64,000 nucleotides of DNA, from contig NZ_FQUU01000002.1 in NCBI RefSeq assembly GCF_900129295.1, positions 320,488 to 384,487 of the forward strand. Direction: 5' to 3'. The notes below the pieces were generated by a model. The model was not told the origin of the DNA, searched no databases, and saw only the letters and a program-made list of their open reading frames with translations. The stretch's first letter is position 1; each line of letters opens with the position of its first letter. Made by a program: the position numbers and the translations under genes. This document shows, one piece after another, positions 1 through 9,528 of the stretch. Origin of the DNA: Flavisolibacter ginsengisoli DSM 18119. GTDB taxonomy: Bacteria > Bacteroidota > Bacteroidia > Chitinophagales > Chitinophagaceae.

Positions 1-311
1 AGTTCAGGTATTTCACTCAGGAATACGGGCACATAATCAGCCAATCCTTCATTTACAGCATTTCGTATAGCTGCAGATACAAAAAGAGAATTGATCTTAA
101 AACTATCAACCAACCCGGGTTTATCTACATATATATCACCATAAATACTGATAAAGACTAATTCAACATCTTTAAGACGATATGATTGCTTGGCAAGTGC
201 CCTTAATAAACACGTAGGTGTCTGGGCACTCCCCTGTACAAACACCCGGTTACCTGATTGAATAATTTCAAGAGCCTCTTCTGGTGTTTTAAAGACAATG
301 GGAACTTTCAT
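1..311 (-). CDS. Acetyl-CoA hydrolase/transferase family protein, N-terminal part (cut by window edge)
   Basis: The reading frame opens at the ATG at 309-311 and runs off the left edge, so only about 103 N-terminal residues are visible. They read like the start of the acetyl-CoA hydrolase/4-hydroxybutyrate CoA-transferase family: a SGNRVFVQGSAQTP stretch followed by LLRALA, and later RNAVNEGLADYVPVFLSEIP, the segment that lies before the acyl-CoA binding site in this family. Enzymes of this type move CoA between short-chain acids or hydrolyse acetyl-CoA in the cytoplasm. The catalytic Glu would be outside the window, so substrate cannot be judged. The gene is divergent from the FUSC gene at 433. 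Confidence 0.75.
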   Translation of the reverse strand, partial: MKVPIVFKTPEEALEIIQSGNRVFVQGSAQTPTCLLRALAKQSYRLKDVELVFISIYGDIYVDKPGLVDSFKINSLFVSAAIRNAVNEGLADYVPVFLSEIPE

Positions 312-432
312 ACTAATGCAAAATGACAAAATAAAAAGATGACCATGTATGATTAATATTATATAATAACCTAATTATGATCAAATTTGCAGGCATAGCT
401 TTAGTATAGAAAGGAAATAGAAATTTAGTTGC

Positions 433-2580
433 ATGCAGCCAAAGGCAAAAGAGATCCGATATTTTTTTTACAGCCAGGCTTTTGCCGATGGCCTAAGAAC
501 CACTATTTCCATCCTGCTACCCTCACTAATACTTTCCTATTTTAAACTTCTTAATGCAGGTTTAAGTATTTCCCTGGGCGCATTATGTGTTAGTCTTGCC
601 GATGCACCAGGACCTATGATACACAAACGCAATGGGATGCTCTTTGCTGCCGTCTTTGTATTTATCATTACGTTGCTCACTTCCCTGGCCAGTGCTAATG
701 TCTATACCATGGGCATATTGATCTTATTGTCTACTTTTTTTTTCTCCATGTTCAATGTGTATGGTGTCAGGGCAAGTGCCGTAGGTAGCGGGGCCATTCT
801 TGCCATGATATTGACAATGGATAAAATCGTTCCTAAACCACAGATCTTAAGTGAGGGTATATTGATCCTTCTTGGGTCTATGTGGTATTTCCTTGTTAGC
901 ATAGCGTTTTACAAGATCCAGCCTTACAGGGCAGGTCAAAGAATTCTTGGTGAATGCATCCGTACCATTGCAACCTTTCTTTCAATCAAGGCCGATTTTT
1001 ATAATCCCAAAACAGACCTGGAAAAGGATTATTCTAAAATGGTTGCACAACAGGTGGCTGTCAATGAAAAGCAGGATGCGGTAAGGGAAATATTATTCAA
1101 AACCCGGCAGATCGTCAGTGAAAGTACAGCAACGGGGAGGAAATTGGTTTTAACCTTCGTTGAAACCATAGATCTTTTTGAAGACATCACAGCCACTTAT
1201 TACGATTATGCTTCCTTGAGAAAAAAATACGAGAACACAGGCGTACTGGAAAAAATTTCCTGGTTTATTAAAGATGTGGCCTTTGAACTGGACCAGATGG
1301 GAATAGCCATCCAGGTGAATAGCCCATATAAACAACGTTTTGATTTTGAAAAACAACTTCTTCAATTGAAAGAAGACATAAATGAAACTGGCAAAGAAGA
1401 AGGTGCAAGTAACCTTGTTTTGAGAAAGATACTTGTCAATGTTAGAAGATTGGTGCAGCGGGTGCTGGAACTGCAGGAATACTTTGAAAAAGGCGCTCCC
1501 GGAAAAGAAAAAACCACTTTAGACCATTCCCATTTCGTTACCCACCAATCTCTTGATCCAAAAATATTCCTTGACAACCTATCCTTACAATCTTCTGTAT
1601 TTAAACATGCCTCACGGGTGGCGATAGCCTCTATATTCGGATATATATTCGTAAACCTTTTTGCCTACGGACATCATAGTTATTGGGTGTTGATGACCAT
1701 AGTCTTTATGCTGAAACCTGCTTTTAGCCTGACCAAGCAAAGAAATATAGAACGGATAATAGGCACTGTCATTGGCGGATTATTAGGGATAGCTCTATTA
1801 CTTTTCGTTTCAAATAAAGAAGTACTCTTCGGTATTATGGTAGTGTTAATGATCCTCAATTATTCATTGGTAAGGATCAATTACCTGGCAATGGTACTGT
1901 GCCTGACACCATTTGTACTAATCCTGTTCAGTCTTTTAGGAGTCAGTGTACTGGATGTAGCCAAAGAAAGAATTCTTGATACTGTATTGGGCTGCACTAT
2001 AGCATTCAGTGCCGGATACTTTTTATTCCCAACATGGGAAGCAGAGCACCTGAAAGGTTATTTATTAAAAATGCTACAGGCAAATAAAGAATACCTGAAC
2101 AAGATTTATGAGGGGCTTTGTGGCAAGCAGATCAACCTGCTTGAATATAAATTGGTCAGAAAGGAAGTCTATGTGAGCTCTGCCAACGTAGCTGCTGCAT
2201 TTCAACGCATGCTGTCTGAGCCTAAAAACAAACAAAGGAATAGCAAAGTCATGCACCAATTCGTGGTTTTAAACCATATCCTTTTCTCTAACATCGCCAC
2301 AGTGGTTACTTCCCTGCTTAATAAAACTCCAGCGGGGCATGCACCAATATTGATCCAATCCGTTAAGCGATCTACTGTATTAATCAATCAAACTATTGAC
2401 AAGGTGGGCGGAGAGAATTCATTAAAGAATGAAAGACCTGTCGAGTCCATTCCACAATCAATGACGAGCCTTACTGCGGATGATCAATTAATTAAAGACC
2501 AGTTGGATTTTATTCAGCGGGTAATCATAGACCTTGATAAAACAACCACCCAACTTATTTCATCAAAAAATACTGAATAG
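433..2580 (+). CDS. FUSC/YccS-like integral membrane protein
   Basis: The 715-residue protein has two blocks of membrane helices, about residues 15-160 and 395-530, each followed by a long soluble helical segment. This duplicated layout is that of the YccS/YhfK and aromatic-acid-exporter (FUSC) superfamily. The second block contains HHSYWVLMTIVFMLKP and a following RIIGTVIGGLLG, the conserved FUSC core. The family sits in the inner membrane and is thought to export small acids, but the substrate here is unknown. It stands alone, divergent from the CoA-transferase gene, and its last 26 bases overlap the end of the convergent aroQ gene. Confidence 0.85.
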   Translation: MQPKAKEIRYFFYSQAFADGLRTTISILLPSLILSYFKLLNAGLSISLGALCVSLADAPGPMIHKRNGMLFAAVFVFIITLLTSLASANVYTMGILILLSTFFFSMFNVYGVRASAVGSGAILAMILTMDKIVPKPQILSEGILILLGSMWYFLVSIAFYKIQPYRAGQRILGECIRTIATFLSIKADFYNPKTDLEKDYSKMVAQQVAVNEKQDAVREILFKTRQIVSESTATGRKLVLTFVETIDLFEDITATYYDYASLRKKYENTGVLEKISWFIKDVAFELDQMGIAIQVNSPYKQRFDFEKQLLQLKEDINETGKEEGASNLVLRKILVNVRRLVQRVLELQEYFEKGAPGKEKTTLDHSHFVTHQSLDPKIFLDNLSLQSSVFKHASRVAIASIFGYIFVNLFAYGHHSYWVLMTIVFMLKPAFSLTKQRNIERIIGTVIGGLLGIALLLFVSNKEVLFGIMVVLMILNYSLVRINYLAMVLCLTPFVLILFSLLGVSVLDVAKERILDTVLGCTIAFSAGYFLFPTWEAEHLKGYLLKMLQANKEYLNKIYEGLCGKQINLLEYKLVRKEVYVSSANVAAAFQRMLSEPKNKQRNSKVMHQFVVLNHILFSNIATVVTSLLNKTPAGHAPILIQSVKRSTVLINQTIDKVGGENSLKNERPVESIPQSMTSLTADDQLIKDQLDFIQRVIIDLDKTTTQLISSKNTE

Positions 2581-2974
2581 CCAGCTCATATCCTTTCAGG
2601 CCCAGGCCTATTATACTGCCTGCCGCTTTGCCGGACACATGTGATAGTTTCCTGAAATCTTCCCGGGCATGCACATTCGAAATATGCACTTCAATCACAG
2701 CCGTGGTGATGGCAGCAAGTGTATCACCTATTGCCACTGAAGTATGAGTGTACCCACCTGGATTTAGAATGATCCCATCATGATCAAAACCAACCCTTTG
2801 CAGTTCATTGATCAATTCACCTTCAACATTGCTCTGAAAATAATGCAGATCTATTTGAGGGTATTTCTTTTTTAAACCTTCAAAGAATTGTTCAAAAGAG
2901 GTGGAACCATAGATACCAGGTTCACGCTTTCCTAGTAGGTTTAAGTTAGGCCCATTAACGATGGAGATCTTCAT
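2555..2974 (-). CDS. aroQ: 3-dehydroquinate dehydratase, type II
   Basis: Type II dehydroquinase (139 residues, about 145 in the family) catalyses the third step of the shikimate pathway. The family signature is clear: NGPNLNLLGKREPGIYG with active-site Tyr22, the QSNVEGE loop, NPGGYTHTSVAI, and HISNVHAREDFR with the catalytic His. I chose the ATG at 2974 because the family begins MKI-x-I-x-NGPN. A GTG at 2980 would overlap the stop of the upstream GNAT gene (GTGA) and is the alternative. It is probably co-transcribed with the GNAT gene. Its 3' end overlaps the convergent FUSC gene by 26 bp. Confidence 0.95.
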   Translation of the reverse strand: MKISIVNGPNLNLLGKREPGIYGSTSFEQFFEGLKKKYPQIDLHYFQSNVEGELINELQRVGFDHDGIILNPGGYTHTSVAIGDTLAAITTAVIEVHISNVHAREDFRKLSHVSGKAAGSIIGLGLKGYELAIQYFLMK

Positions 2975-2976
2975 GC

Positions 2977-3516
2977 TCACGAATTTAATTCATCTGGGGT
3001 TAGAAGACTATAGATATGTAAACTTATATAGCGACCATTTTTTACTTCACAATCCTGCATGGTTCCTTCATGAGTAAAACACATTCTTTCCAAAGATTGC
3101 ATACTGGAATTGTTTCCTGCTTCCACAAAAGCCTCAAGGCGATGTATGCCTTTCTCATGCTGCCAGTAATCAATAACCGCTTGCATTGCCTCTTTCATAA
3201 ATCCTCTTTTCCAATAAGCCGGCAATAACCAAAAGCCTAATTCTGCCCTATTGTGCTCTATTTTGTAATGATATACAGAGATCACTCCCATGGGCTTTGC
3301 AGAAGCCTTATCAACGATCTTCCACGAAATGCCGGTTCCCTTTTCCATCATTTGGGTATACCACTCCATCTGCACGGAGGTTGCTTCCAATGAATTGTAT
3401 GACACGCCATAGAATGGTATTACGTCAGGATGACTCAGTCCCTCAAAGATAAATGGTTGGTCAGCCCGTAGAATTTCTTGCAGTACCAGGCGTTGGGTAA
3501 ATAATTCCGGAAACAT
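2977..3516 (-). CDS. GNAT family N-acetyltransferase (RimJ/RimL type)
   Basis: This 179-residue protein has the Acetyltransf_3 layout. The N-terminus TQRLVLQEI is typical of RimJ/RimL-like proteins, the central strand is RAELGFWLLPAYWKRGFMKE with the acetyl-CoA loop (Q/R-x-x-G-x-G replaced by WKRGFM), and HRLEAFVEAGNNSSMQSLER follows, where the N..S..LE motif closes the fold. Relatives acetylate N-termini of ribosomal proteins or small amines; the acceptor is not predictable here. The gene follows carA after a clear terminator and is coupled to aroQ at its 3' end. Confidence 0.88.
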   Translation of the reverse strand: MFPELFTQRLVLQEILRADQPFIFEGLSHPDVIPFYGVSYNSLEATSVQMEWYTQMMEKGTGISWKIVDKASAKPMGVISVYHYKIEHNRAELGFWLLPAYWKRGFMKEAMQAVIDYWQHEKGIHRLEAFVEAGNNSSMQSLERMCFTHEGTMQDCEVKNGRYISLHIYSLLTPDELNS

Positions 3517-3538
3517 AAAAAATCCCGCATTTGCGGGA
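3517..3538 (-). terminator. Rho-independent terminator of carA
   Basis: Read on the minus strand, a TCCCGC/GCGGGA stem with a short loop (3523-3538) is followed directly by a run of six T. It lies 8 bases behind the carA stop codon and right before the GNAT start, so it separates the two transcripts. Confidence 0.85.
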
Positions 3539-3545
3539 CTTAAAA

Positions 3546-4646
3546 TTAAGCGATATGCTTTTGAATCATCTCAATAAATTCATCAAAGAGATAACGGCTA
3601 TCGTGAGGACCAGGTGTACTTTCGGGATGGTATTGCACTGAGAAGGCTGGCTTTCCCTTCACACGAATACCCTCAATTGACTGGTCATTAAGGTTAACAT
3701 GCGTAATCTCAATATTTTCCGCTTTCCTCACTGCTTCAGGATCTACACCAAAACCGTGGTTTTGTGTAGTGATTTCACACTTACCGGATATCAGGTTCTT
3801 TACAGGGTGGTTCATGCCTCTATGGCCATGGTGCATTTTAAATGTTGGAATATCATTAGCCAGGGCTAAAATCTGGTGACCCAGGCAAATGCCAAATGTT
3901 GGTTTTTCTTCTTTAAGAATACCTCTCATAGTAGACACCGCATATTCCATGGATGCAGGATCCCCGGGACCATTACTGATAAAATACCCTGAAGGGTTGA
4001 AAGCTTTCAATTCTTCCAAAGATGTCTTTGCAGGAAACACCTTTACATAGGCACCTCTTTCCACCATACAATTAAGGATATTCTTCTTGGTGCCATAATC
4101 AAGCACAGCTATCTTAACCGGTGAAGCAGGGTCGCCCAATTCATAAGGCACCTTTGTGCTCACAATGGAAGCCAACTCTAAACCTGACATGTCAGGTACT
4201 TCATTTAATTTATCCTTTAATACCTGCGGATCAAGTATTTCAGAAGAAATGATGCAATTCATTGCACCCTGGTTCCTTATTTGGGAAACCAATGCACGGG
4301 TATCTACACCTTCTATGGCTACAATATTCTGTAATTTCAGGTATTCATCAAGCGACATCTGCGCTTTTCGGCGGGAAAACAATTCTTCCAGGTTTCTTCC
4401 TATCAAGCCCTTGATTTTGATGCTGTCACTTTCCACATCTATATCAGCAACTCCATAGTTTCCGATATGAACAGTATTCATAATAAGCACTTGGCCATAG
4501 TAACTTGGATCAGTAAATACTTCCTGGTAGCCTGTCATTCCTGTATTAAAGCAGATTTCCCCACCTGTGGTGCCAATAGCCCCAAAGGCCTTACCATAAC
4601 AGGTTGTACCATCTGCCAGAACTAAAATTGCTTGTCTTTGTTCCAT
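3546..4646 (-). CDS. carA: Carbamoyl-phosphate synthase small subunit (glutaminase)
   Basis: CarA (366 residues) hydrolyses glutamine and passes ammonia to CarB for carbamoyl phosphate, feeding pyrimidine and arginine synthesis. The N-terminal CPSase small-chain domain (ADGTTCYGKAFG, TGMTGYQEV) is followed by a class I glutamine amidotransferase domain with nucleophile Cys254 in GICLGHQ and the His340/Glu342 pair in QYHPEST. carB is not in the window. Its position after rplQ is the common Bacteroidota arrangement, but a strong terminator between the two and a -7-like TTTCTTTG at 4667-4674 suggest separate transcription. Confidence 0.97.
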   Translation of the reverse strand: MEQRQAILVLADGTTCYGKAFGAIGTTGGEICFNTGMTGYQEVFTDPSYYGQVLIMNTVHIGNYGVADIDVESDSIKIKGLIGRNLEELFSRRKAQMSLDEYLKLQNIVAIEGVDTRALVSQIRNQGAMNCIISSEILDPQVLKDKLNEVPDMSGLELASIVSTKVPYELGDPASPVKIAVLDYGTKKNILNCMVERGAYVKVFPAKTSLEELKAFNPSGYFISNGPGDPASMEYAVSTMRGILKEEKPTFGICLGHQILALANDIPTFKMHHGHRGMNHPVKNLISGKCEITTQNHGFGVDPEAVRKAENIEITHVNLNDQSIEGIRVKGKPAFSVQYHPESTPGPHDSRYLFDEFIEMIQKHIA

Positions 4647-4666
4647 TGATTATTTTAAAGATTATG

Positions 4667-4674
4667 CAAAGAAA
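4667..4674 (-). promoter_or_regulatory. Possible -7 box of carA
   Basis: On the minus strand the sequence is TTTCTTTG, one mismatch from the Bacteroidota consensus TAnnTTTG, ending 20 bases before the carA ATG. No convincing -33 element was picked out, so this is a moderate call. Confidence 0.4.
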
Positions 4675-4746
4675 AATATTCAAATAATTTACCAACGTTA
4701 AACTTATCCACGCTCCTGAATTTTTAGCAAATCCTATAGCTGGAGC

Positions 4747-4777
4747 ATAAAAAAAGGCAAGATTAAAAAATCTTGCC
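4747..4777 (-). terminator. Rho-independent terminator of the ribosomal operon (after rplQ)
   Basis: A perfect 9-bp stem GGCAAGATT/AATCTTGCC (4756-4777) with an A/T loop is followed on the minus strand by six T residues. It lies 23 bases after the rplQ stop, ending the infA-rplQ transcription unit before carA. Confidence 0.88.
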
Positions 4778-4800
4778 TTGATATATGAAACATGCAATCA

Positions 4801-5325
4801 TTAGCTCGCTTGTTCTCCAGTTGCTTCTGTTTGAGTTTCTGCTGCAGGAGCTGAAGTTTCAGCCTGCGCTGACGGAGTATCAGAAGTTGCCTTCTTCCTG
4901 GCACCACCTGCGCGGCGGGTTCTTTTAGCACCTTCTTTCTTTTCTACCTTACCCTTACCATAGATCTCATTGAAATCTACCAGTTCAATCATTGCCAGTT
5001 CGGCATTGTCACCAGGACGTGTGCCTAACTTAATAACCCTTGTGTAACCACCCGGGCGACCTGCAATTTTCTCACTGATCGTGGTAAATAATTCAGTAAC
5101 TGCTGCTTTGTCCTGCAAATAGCTGAATACAACACGGCGTTGGTGTGTTTCATTCTTTTTGCTTTTAGTGATCAATGGCTCTACATAAACACGCAGTGCT
5201 TTTGCTTTAGCCAAAGTGGTTACAATTCGCTTGTACTGAATTAACTGGCAAGCCAGGTTGCTTAACAACGCTTCGCGGTGTGCTTTCTTACGACCGAGGT
5301 TGTTGATTTTGTCTCCGTGACGCAT
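4801..5325 (-). CDS. rplQ: 50S ribosomal protein L17
   Basis: L17 lines the exit-tunnel side of the large subunit. The first 120 residues are the conserved domain ([23 protein letters not shown], then [22 protein letters not shown]-type sequence). Beyond that is a 50-residue tail, first basic ([12 protein letters not shown]) and then Ala/Glu/Thr-rich, which makes the protein 174 residues instead of about 120. Such disordered extensions are frequent in Bacteroidota L17. It is the last gene of the operon and is followed by a strong hairpin. Confidence 0.98.
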   Translation of the reverse strand: MRHGDKINNLGRKKAHREALLSNLACQLIQYKRIVTTLAKAKALRVYVEPLITKSKKNETHQRRVVFSYLQDKAAVTELFTTISEKIAGRPGGYTRVIKLGTRPGDNAELAMIELVDFNEIYGKGKVEKKEGAKRTRRAGGARKKATSDTPSAQAETSAPAAETQTEATGEQAS

Positions 5326-5469
5326 GACATTTAAGTTTTAAATTCAGCTGCACCGTGTCAGGATTTGCAGCCTACTGTTATAGAATAAGTCAAAAGTCAA
5401 AGAGAAAATTCAAAAAGGTTTCCTATGTTTCAAGTCACCTTTTCTACTTTTGACTTTTTACTTTTTATT

Positions 5470-6471
5470 TTAATAATCGTCCTTATCAATTCCTAATTTA
5501 CCAAGGTCCATACCGAAGTGCAGGCCTCTTTCGTTTAACACCTGTTCGATCTCTGACAGGGATTTCTGACCGAAGTTTCTGAACTTCATCAAATCTTCCT
5601 GCTCATACTGAACAAGCTCGCTTAGTGAATTGATCTTGGCTGCTTTCAAACAGTTGAAGGCACGTACAGAAAGATCAAGATCTTCCAATGGTGTCTTCAA
5701 TACCTTACGTAATTGTAAAGTTTGTTCGTCAACGATATCTTCTTTCTTTTCTTCTTTATTATCGAAGGTGATGTTCTCGTCAGTAATGATCATCAGGTGC
5801 TGTATCAGGATACGGCTGGCCTGCTTTACTGCTTCTTCAGGATGAATGGTACCATCAGTGTTTACTTCCATCACTAACTTTTCATAGTCAGTACGTTGCT
5901 CAACACGGGTATTTTCTATACTGTATTTTACATTCTTTATAGGAGTGTAAATAGCATCAACAGGAATATATCCCAAAGGAGCATCCTTTGGTTTGTTCTC
6001 TTCTGCAGGAACATAACCACGACCTTTGCCTATTGTGATCTCCACATCTAATTTGGATGAATTATCCAAAGTGCAGATCAACAATTCAGGATTCATGATC
6101 TGGAAAGACTGTGTTCCTTCAGCCATCATACCGGCAGTGAACTCAGTTCTGTTCTTTATAGAAAGAGTGATCTTTTCATTTTGAACGTCATGATCAACGA
6201 TCTTCTTTAAACGAACCTGCTTCAGGTTCAGAATGATCTCAACCACGTCTTCAGAAACACCCTTGATTGTTGCAAATTCATGATCTACGCCTTCAATTCT
6301 TACACCTATGATGGCATAACCCTCTAAAGAGTTAAGCAACACACGGCGAAGGGCGTTTCCGATGGTTACGCCATAACCTGGCTCCAGCGGACGGAATTCG
6401 AATTGCGCTTCGAAATCAGTAACTTTTTGAAGAACGATTTTGTCGGGCTTCTGAAAATTTAAAATTGCCAT
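5470..6471 (-). CDS. rpoA: DNA-directed RNA polymerase alpha subunit
   Basis: The 333-residue alpha subunit has the N-terminal dimerisation domain (residues 1-230, with [15 protein letters not shown] and [10 protein letters not shown]) and the C-terminal alpha-CTD (about 255-333: [17 protein letters not shown], then the [12 protein letters not shown] helix). The alpha-CTD contacts DNA and class II activators of the Crp/Fnr family, which matters for the regulon described downstream. The gene order rpsD-rpoA-rplQ is the classic alpha operon. Confidence 0.99.
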   Translation of the reverse strand: MAILNFQKPDKIVLQKVTDFEAQFEFRPLEPGYGVTIGNALRRVLLNSLEGYAIIGVRIEGVDHEFATIKGVSEDVVEIILNLKQVRLKKIVDHDVQNEKITLSIKNRTEFTAGMMAEGTQSFQIMNPELLICTLDNSSKLDVEITIGKGRGYVPAEENKPKDAPLGYIPVDAIYTPIKNVKYSIENTRVEQRTDYEKLVMEVNTDGTIHPEEAVKQASRILIQHLMIITDENITFDNKEEKKEDIVDEQTLQLRKVLKTPLEDLDLSVRAFNCLKAAKINSLSELVQYEQEDLMKFRNFGQKSLSEIEQVLNERGLHFGMDLGKLGIDKDDY

Positions 6472-6590
6472 TTGTTATTTCAGATTTAAGGTTTGTTTTT
6501 TAATTACCAGCGGGTTCACATCAGATCACCTGCTCTTGTTTACCTTTCCTCACAGCAGTCCATCCATAAAAGATGGAGCATCCTCTATGA

Positions 6591-7196
6591 TTACTTAGAA
6601 TACAATTCGACGATCAGCTGCTCTTTAATGTTTTCCGGAACGCTTTCTCTTTCAGGATAAGTAATGAATGTTCCCTGGAACTCAGCTTCATTATAATCTA
6701 CCCAGGTAAACTTAGGATTACGGCCACGGATCTGGCTGGTAACCGAAGTGTTGTCTTTTGATTTGTCTTTCAAGGCAACAACATCACCTGGCTTTAACTG
6801 GTAAGAAGGAACGTTAACTACATCACCGTTCACCATAACGTGCTTGTGGCTCACCAATTGACGGGCAGCAGGACGGGAAGGAGCAATACCCATACGGAAA
6901 ACTGTGTTGTCCAAACGGGATTCCAGAAGTTTAATTAAATTTTCACCGGTAACACCTTTACGACGGGAAGCTTCTTCAAAGGTCTTGCGGAATTGTTTCT
7001 CTAATACACCGTAAGTGTACTTAGCTTTTTGCTTTTCACGCAACTGGAGTGCATATTCACCTAAGCTTTTACGCTTACGTTGTGCACCATGCTGTCCAGG
7101 AGGGTTAGAATTCTTACCTAACCATTTTCCATTTCCTAAAATGGGCTCTCCGAATATACGGGAGATCTTGGTCTTGGGACCATTGTAACGTGCCAT
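6591..7196 (-). CDS. rpsD: 30S ribosomal protein S4
   Basis: S4 (201 residues) is a primary 16S rRNA binder and assembly initiator. The N-terminus MARYNGPKTKISRIFGEP and the S4 RNA-binding domain (LESRLDNTVFRMGIAPSR, then ARQLVSHKHVMVNG) are typical. The four-Cys zinc site seen in some S4 forms is absent. It lies between rpsK and rpoA in the expected operon order. Confidence 0.98.
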   Translation of the reverse strand: MARYNGPKTKISRIFGEPILGNGKWLGKNSNPPGQHGAQRKRKSLGEYALQLREKQKAKYTYGVLEKQFRKTFEEASRRKGVTGENLIKLLESRLDNTVFRMGIAPSRPAARQLVSHKHVMVNGDVVNVPSYQLKPGDVVALKDKSKDNTSVTSQIRGRNPKFTWVDYNEAEFQGTFITYPERESVPENIKEQLIVELYSK

Positions 7197-7332
7197 AGTT
7201 TTTTTTCATTTCCGCTTTTTAGAAACCGGTGCGTTCATCGTTGAAAGCGGTAAAAATTAATGAAGCACCCTTTTATTAAATGAAACCAAATTGGCTCAAC
7301 TATATGTAAAGTGGCCATAAAGCCACCTGCTA

Positions 7333-7755
7333 TTATACTCTTCTTTTCTTTGGAGGACGGCAACCATTGTGAGGTAACGGAGTTACATCCTTGATCATGG
7401 TTACTTCAATTCCTGACTGGGCCAAAGCACGGATAGCACTTTCTCTACCGGCACCAGGACCTTTTACAAATACATCTACTCTCTTCACTCCTGCATCCAG
7501 TGCTACCTTGGCAGCATCTGAAGAAGCCATTTGTGCAGCATAAGGAGTGTTTTTCTTAGAACCTTTAAAACCCATTTTACCAGCACTTGACCAGGAAATA
7601 ACCTGTCCTTGCTTGTTGGTAATAGAGATGATAAGGTTGTTGAAAGTAGCGTTTACGTGGGCATCGCCATAGGTATCAACCTTAACGATCCTCTTTTTTG
7701 CAGCGGCCTTTGCGCTTTGCTGACCTTTTCCGCCGCCTTGTTGTGCTTTTGCCAT
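7333..7755 (-). CDS. rpsK: 30S ribosomal protein S11
   Basis: S11 sits on the 30S platform. The conserved body is present: [40 protein letters not shown], and the C-terminus [16 protein letters not shown]. The N-terminus carries about ten extra Gly/Gln/Ala-rich residues, giving 140 residues rather than about 129. It is in operon order between rpsM and rpsD. Confidence 0.98.
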   Translation of the reverse strand: MAKAQQGGGKGQQSAKAAAKKRIVKVDTYGDAHVNATFNNLIISITNKQGQVISWSSAGKMGFKGSKKNTPYAAQMASSDAAKVALDAGVKRVDVFVKGPGAGRESAIRALAQSGIEVTMIKDVTPLPHNGCRPPKKRRV

Positions 7756-7947
7756 TTTACTTAGGTAATCTTTTTAATGATAAACTTCCTGCTTTGGCAG
7801 AAAGTCCTGGACCAATCCTCCACCTGCACCGGGGTATCCGCAATTGTTCCAGTAAATAGGTGCATATAGAAAGAAGGCTCAGGAAGTAAGGAACAAGATT
7901 AAAGAAGATCTCTTTATCCTTGTTCCCTAAACCTACGCCTTCAGATC

Positions 7948-8328
7948 TTACTTCTTAGGTGCTTTCTTCTTACCAGCAACCGTCTTACGCTTTCCTTTAC
8001 GTGTACGGCTATTGGTTTTAGTACGCTGACCTCTTACCGGCAAACCTTTACGATGGCGAAGACCACGGTAACAAGCGATATCAAGTAAACGCTTGATACT
8101 CATTTGCACTTCTGAACGCAATTGTCCTTCTACCTTAAACTCTTCAGTAATGGTAGTACGAATGTTGTTCAGATCTTCATCATTCCACTCATTTACCTTC
8201 TTGCTACGGTCAATACCATGTTTGTCAAGAATGTAACGGGCAGTGGCGGGTCCTATTCCGAAGATATAGGTTAGGCCTATTTCGCCTCTTTTGTTTTTTG
8301 GTAAGTCAACGCCGGCAATACGAGCCAT
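7948..8328 (-). CDS. rpsM: 30S ribosomal protein S13
   Basis: S13 (126 residues) forms the head-to-50S bridge. It begins [20 protein letters not shown], contains the [11 protein letters not shown] helix-hairpin-helix, and ends in the basic tail with [22 protein letters not shown]. It lies in operon order behind rpmJ; the 190-bp gap to rpsK is longer than usual but shows no recognisable element. Confidence 0.98.
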   Translation of the reverse strand: MARIAGVDLPKNKRGEIGLTYIFGIGPATARYILDKHGIDRSKKVNEWNDEDLNNIRTTITEEFKVEGQLRSEVQMSIKRLLDIACYRGLRHRKGLPVRGQRTKTNSRTRKGKRKTVAGKKKAPKK

Positions 8329-8399
8329 AGTTATTTGTAATTTTTAATTTTCAATTTTCATTTCAGATCATCAACCAGCATCTGCCAATTGACAATGAA

Positions 8400-8516
8400 T
8401 TATCCTTGTCTTTGCTTAAAGCGGGGGTTCTTTTTGTTAATTACATAAAGTCTTCCCTTGCGACGTACAATCTTGCAGTCGGCGCTTCTTTTCTTAATGG
8501 ATGCTCTAACTCTCAT
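8400..8516 (-). CDS. rpmJ: 50S ribosomal protein L36
   Basis: The frame from the ATG at 8514-8516 to a TAA at 8400 encodes 38 residues: [20 protein letters not shown], then [18 protein letters not shown]. This is the Bacteroidota L36 type, matching the family along its whole length. Of the usual zinc ligands only one Cys is visible, the zinc-free form. It sits between infA and rpsM as expected. It is too short for a routine ORF cutoff. Confidence 0.96.
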   Translation of the reverse strand: MRVRASIKKRSADCKIVRRKGRLYVINKKNPRFKQRQG

Positions 8517-8538
8517 TGTTAGGTTATTAATCGTTTAT

Positions 8539-8757
8539 TTATTTATAACGGAAAATGATCCTGCCCCTTGACAGGTCATAAGGGCTCATTTCCACGCCAA
8601 CTTTATCTCCTGGCAAAATCCGTATGTAGTGCATTCTCATTTTGCCTGAGATCGTAGCCAGTATTTCATGTCCGTTTTCAAGCTTTACCCTGAACATAGC
8701 ATTAGATAAAGCTTCGATAATAGTTCCGTCCTGTTTAATTAATGGCTGTTTCGACAT
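8539..8757 (-). CDS. infA: Translation initiation factor IF-1
   Basis: IF-1 (72 residues) is an OB-fold protein that binds the 30S A site during initiation. The sequence [20 protein letters not shown], then [20 protein letters not shown], then [11 protein letters not shown] is diagnostic. I start at the ATG at 8757, not the ATG 30 codons upstream, because family members begin MSK and a perfect -7 box (TATCTTTG, 8774-8781) lies just upstream. It is the first gene of the operon here; secY and map, the usual neighbours, are not adjacent. Confidence 0.97.
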   Translation of the reverse strand: MSKQPLIKQDGTIIEALSNAMFRVKLENGHEILATISGKMRMHYIRILPGDKVGVEMSPYDLSRGRIIFRYK

Positions 8758-8773
8758 ACAGATTTTGGGAGCG

Positions 8774-8781
8774 CAAAGATA
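8774..8781 (-). promoter_or_regulatory. -7 box of the infA-rplQ operon
   Basis: The minus strand reads TATCTTTG, an exact match to TAnnTTTG, 16 bases before the infA ATG. It lies just downstream of the terminator of the preceding gene, so the ribosomal operon most likely starts here. Confidence 0.7.
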
Positions 8782-8795
8782 TAGGTATTTCCCCC

Positions 8796-8829
8796 ATAAA
8801 AAGAAAAAAGAGCCGTTTTTTACGACTCT
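8796..8829 (-). terminator. Rho-independent terminator after the 8862-9269 gene
   Basis: On the minus strand AGAGTCGT/ACGGCTCT (one G-U pair) forms an 8-bp stem with an A-rich loop (8809-8829) and is followed by a T-rich run at 8796-8808. It isolates the unknown gene from infA. Confidence 0.8.
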
Positions 8830-8861
8830 AATGCCTGTTTTTCCCAAAAAATTAAGAAGTT

Positions 8862-9269
8862 TTAATCTATTTGAGCCCTTTCCAGTGGCACTTTGGTCAT
8901 GGCAAGGTAGTGATTTTGCAATTCATGCAAATATATGGGGTGGTTAAAATGTCGGTGATCCTCGCGGTACCAGACGTCCATATTTGTATAGTTGCCTGGG
9001 TCATGAACCAGGATCCTGAACGGTCCTCTTTTGTATTTAACACCCTCTTCATTTTCTTCTTTTTCAAAACCCAGTGTATTCATTAAATGCGCTTCTGTTA
9101 AGGGAACCGGAACTATTTCTTCCGGAGGATACCAGAACTCCTGTACTCCATTATCAATACAGGCCAGGTTGTCCATCCGGTTAATTTCCACAACAGAACC
9201 AATTCTTTCATCCCCATCATGCAGAACATGAACTATGTCCCCTGCTTTAAGATCTCCAACTTTTACCAT
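8862..9269 (-). CDS. Conserved hypothetical protein
   Basis: I do not recognise a named function. The 135-residue protein starts with a small beta-rich segment ([20 protein letters not shown]) that looks like an SH3-type barrel. It continues with [12 protein letters not shown] and ends with a [17 protein letters not shown] stretch; LHELQN-Y-x-LT endings recur in short Bacteroidota hypothetical proteins of unknown role. It is a single-gene transcript upstream of infA, closed by its own terminator, where most Bacteroidota have map or secY. Confidence 0.7.
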   Translation of the reverse strand: MVKVGDLKAGDIVHVLHDGDERIGSVVEINRMDNLACIDNGVQEFWYPPEEIVPVPLTEAHLMNTLGFEKEENEEGVKYKRGPFRILVHDPGNYTNMDVWYREDHRHFNHPIYLHELQNHYLAMTKVPLERAQID

Positions 9270-9528
9270 AACTGAATAATTTAGTTTTAAATATAAAAAA
9301 TACTCAGGAAAGAACTTTCAGCCAATCACAAAAAATTAAGCTTTAAGGAATAAAAAGAATACCAGGTTTTATTGAATCCTTTCTTTCCCCTCGACCTCAC
9401 TGAATAAGATAGCCTGTAGTTATTGCTCCAAAAGCACTTAATAATCACAAACATTTTGTTTGCCACCCCTCGGTTGATTACAATTACCCAAATAATTAGA
9501 CCCCGTTGAAATGACCTTACAGGCAACT

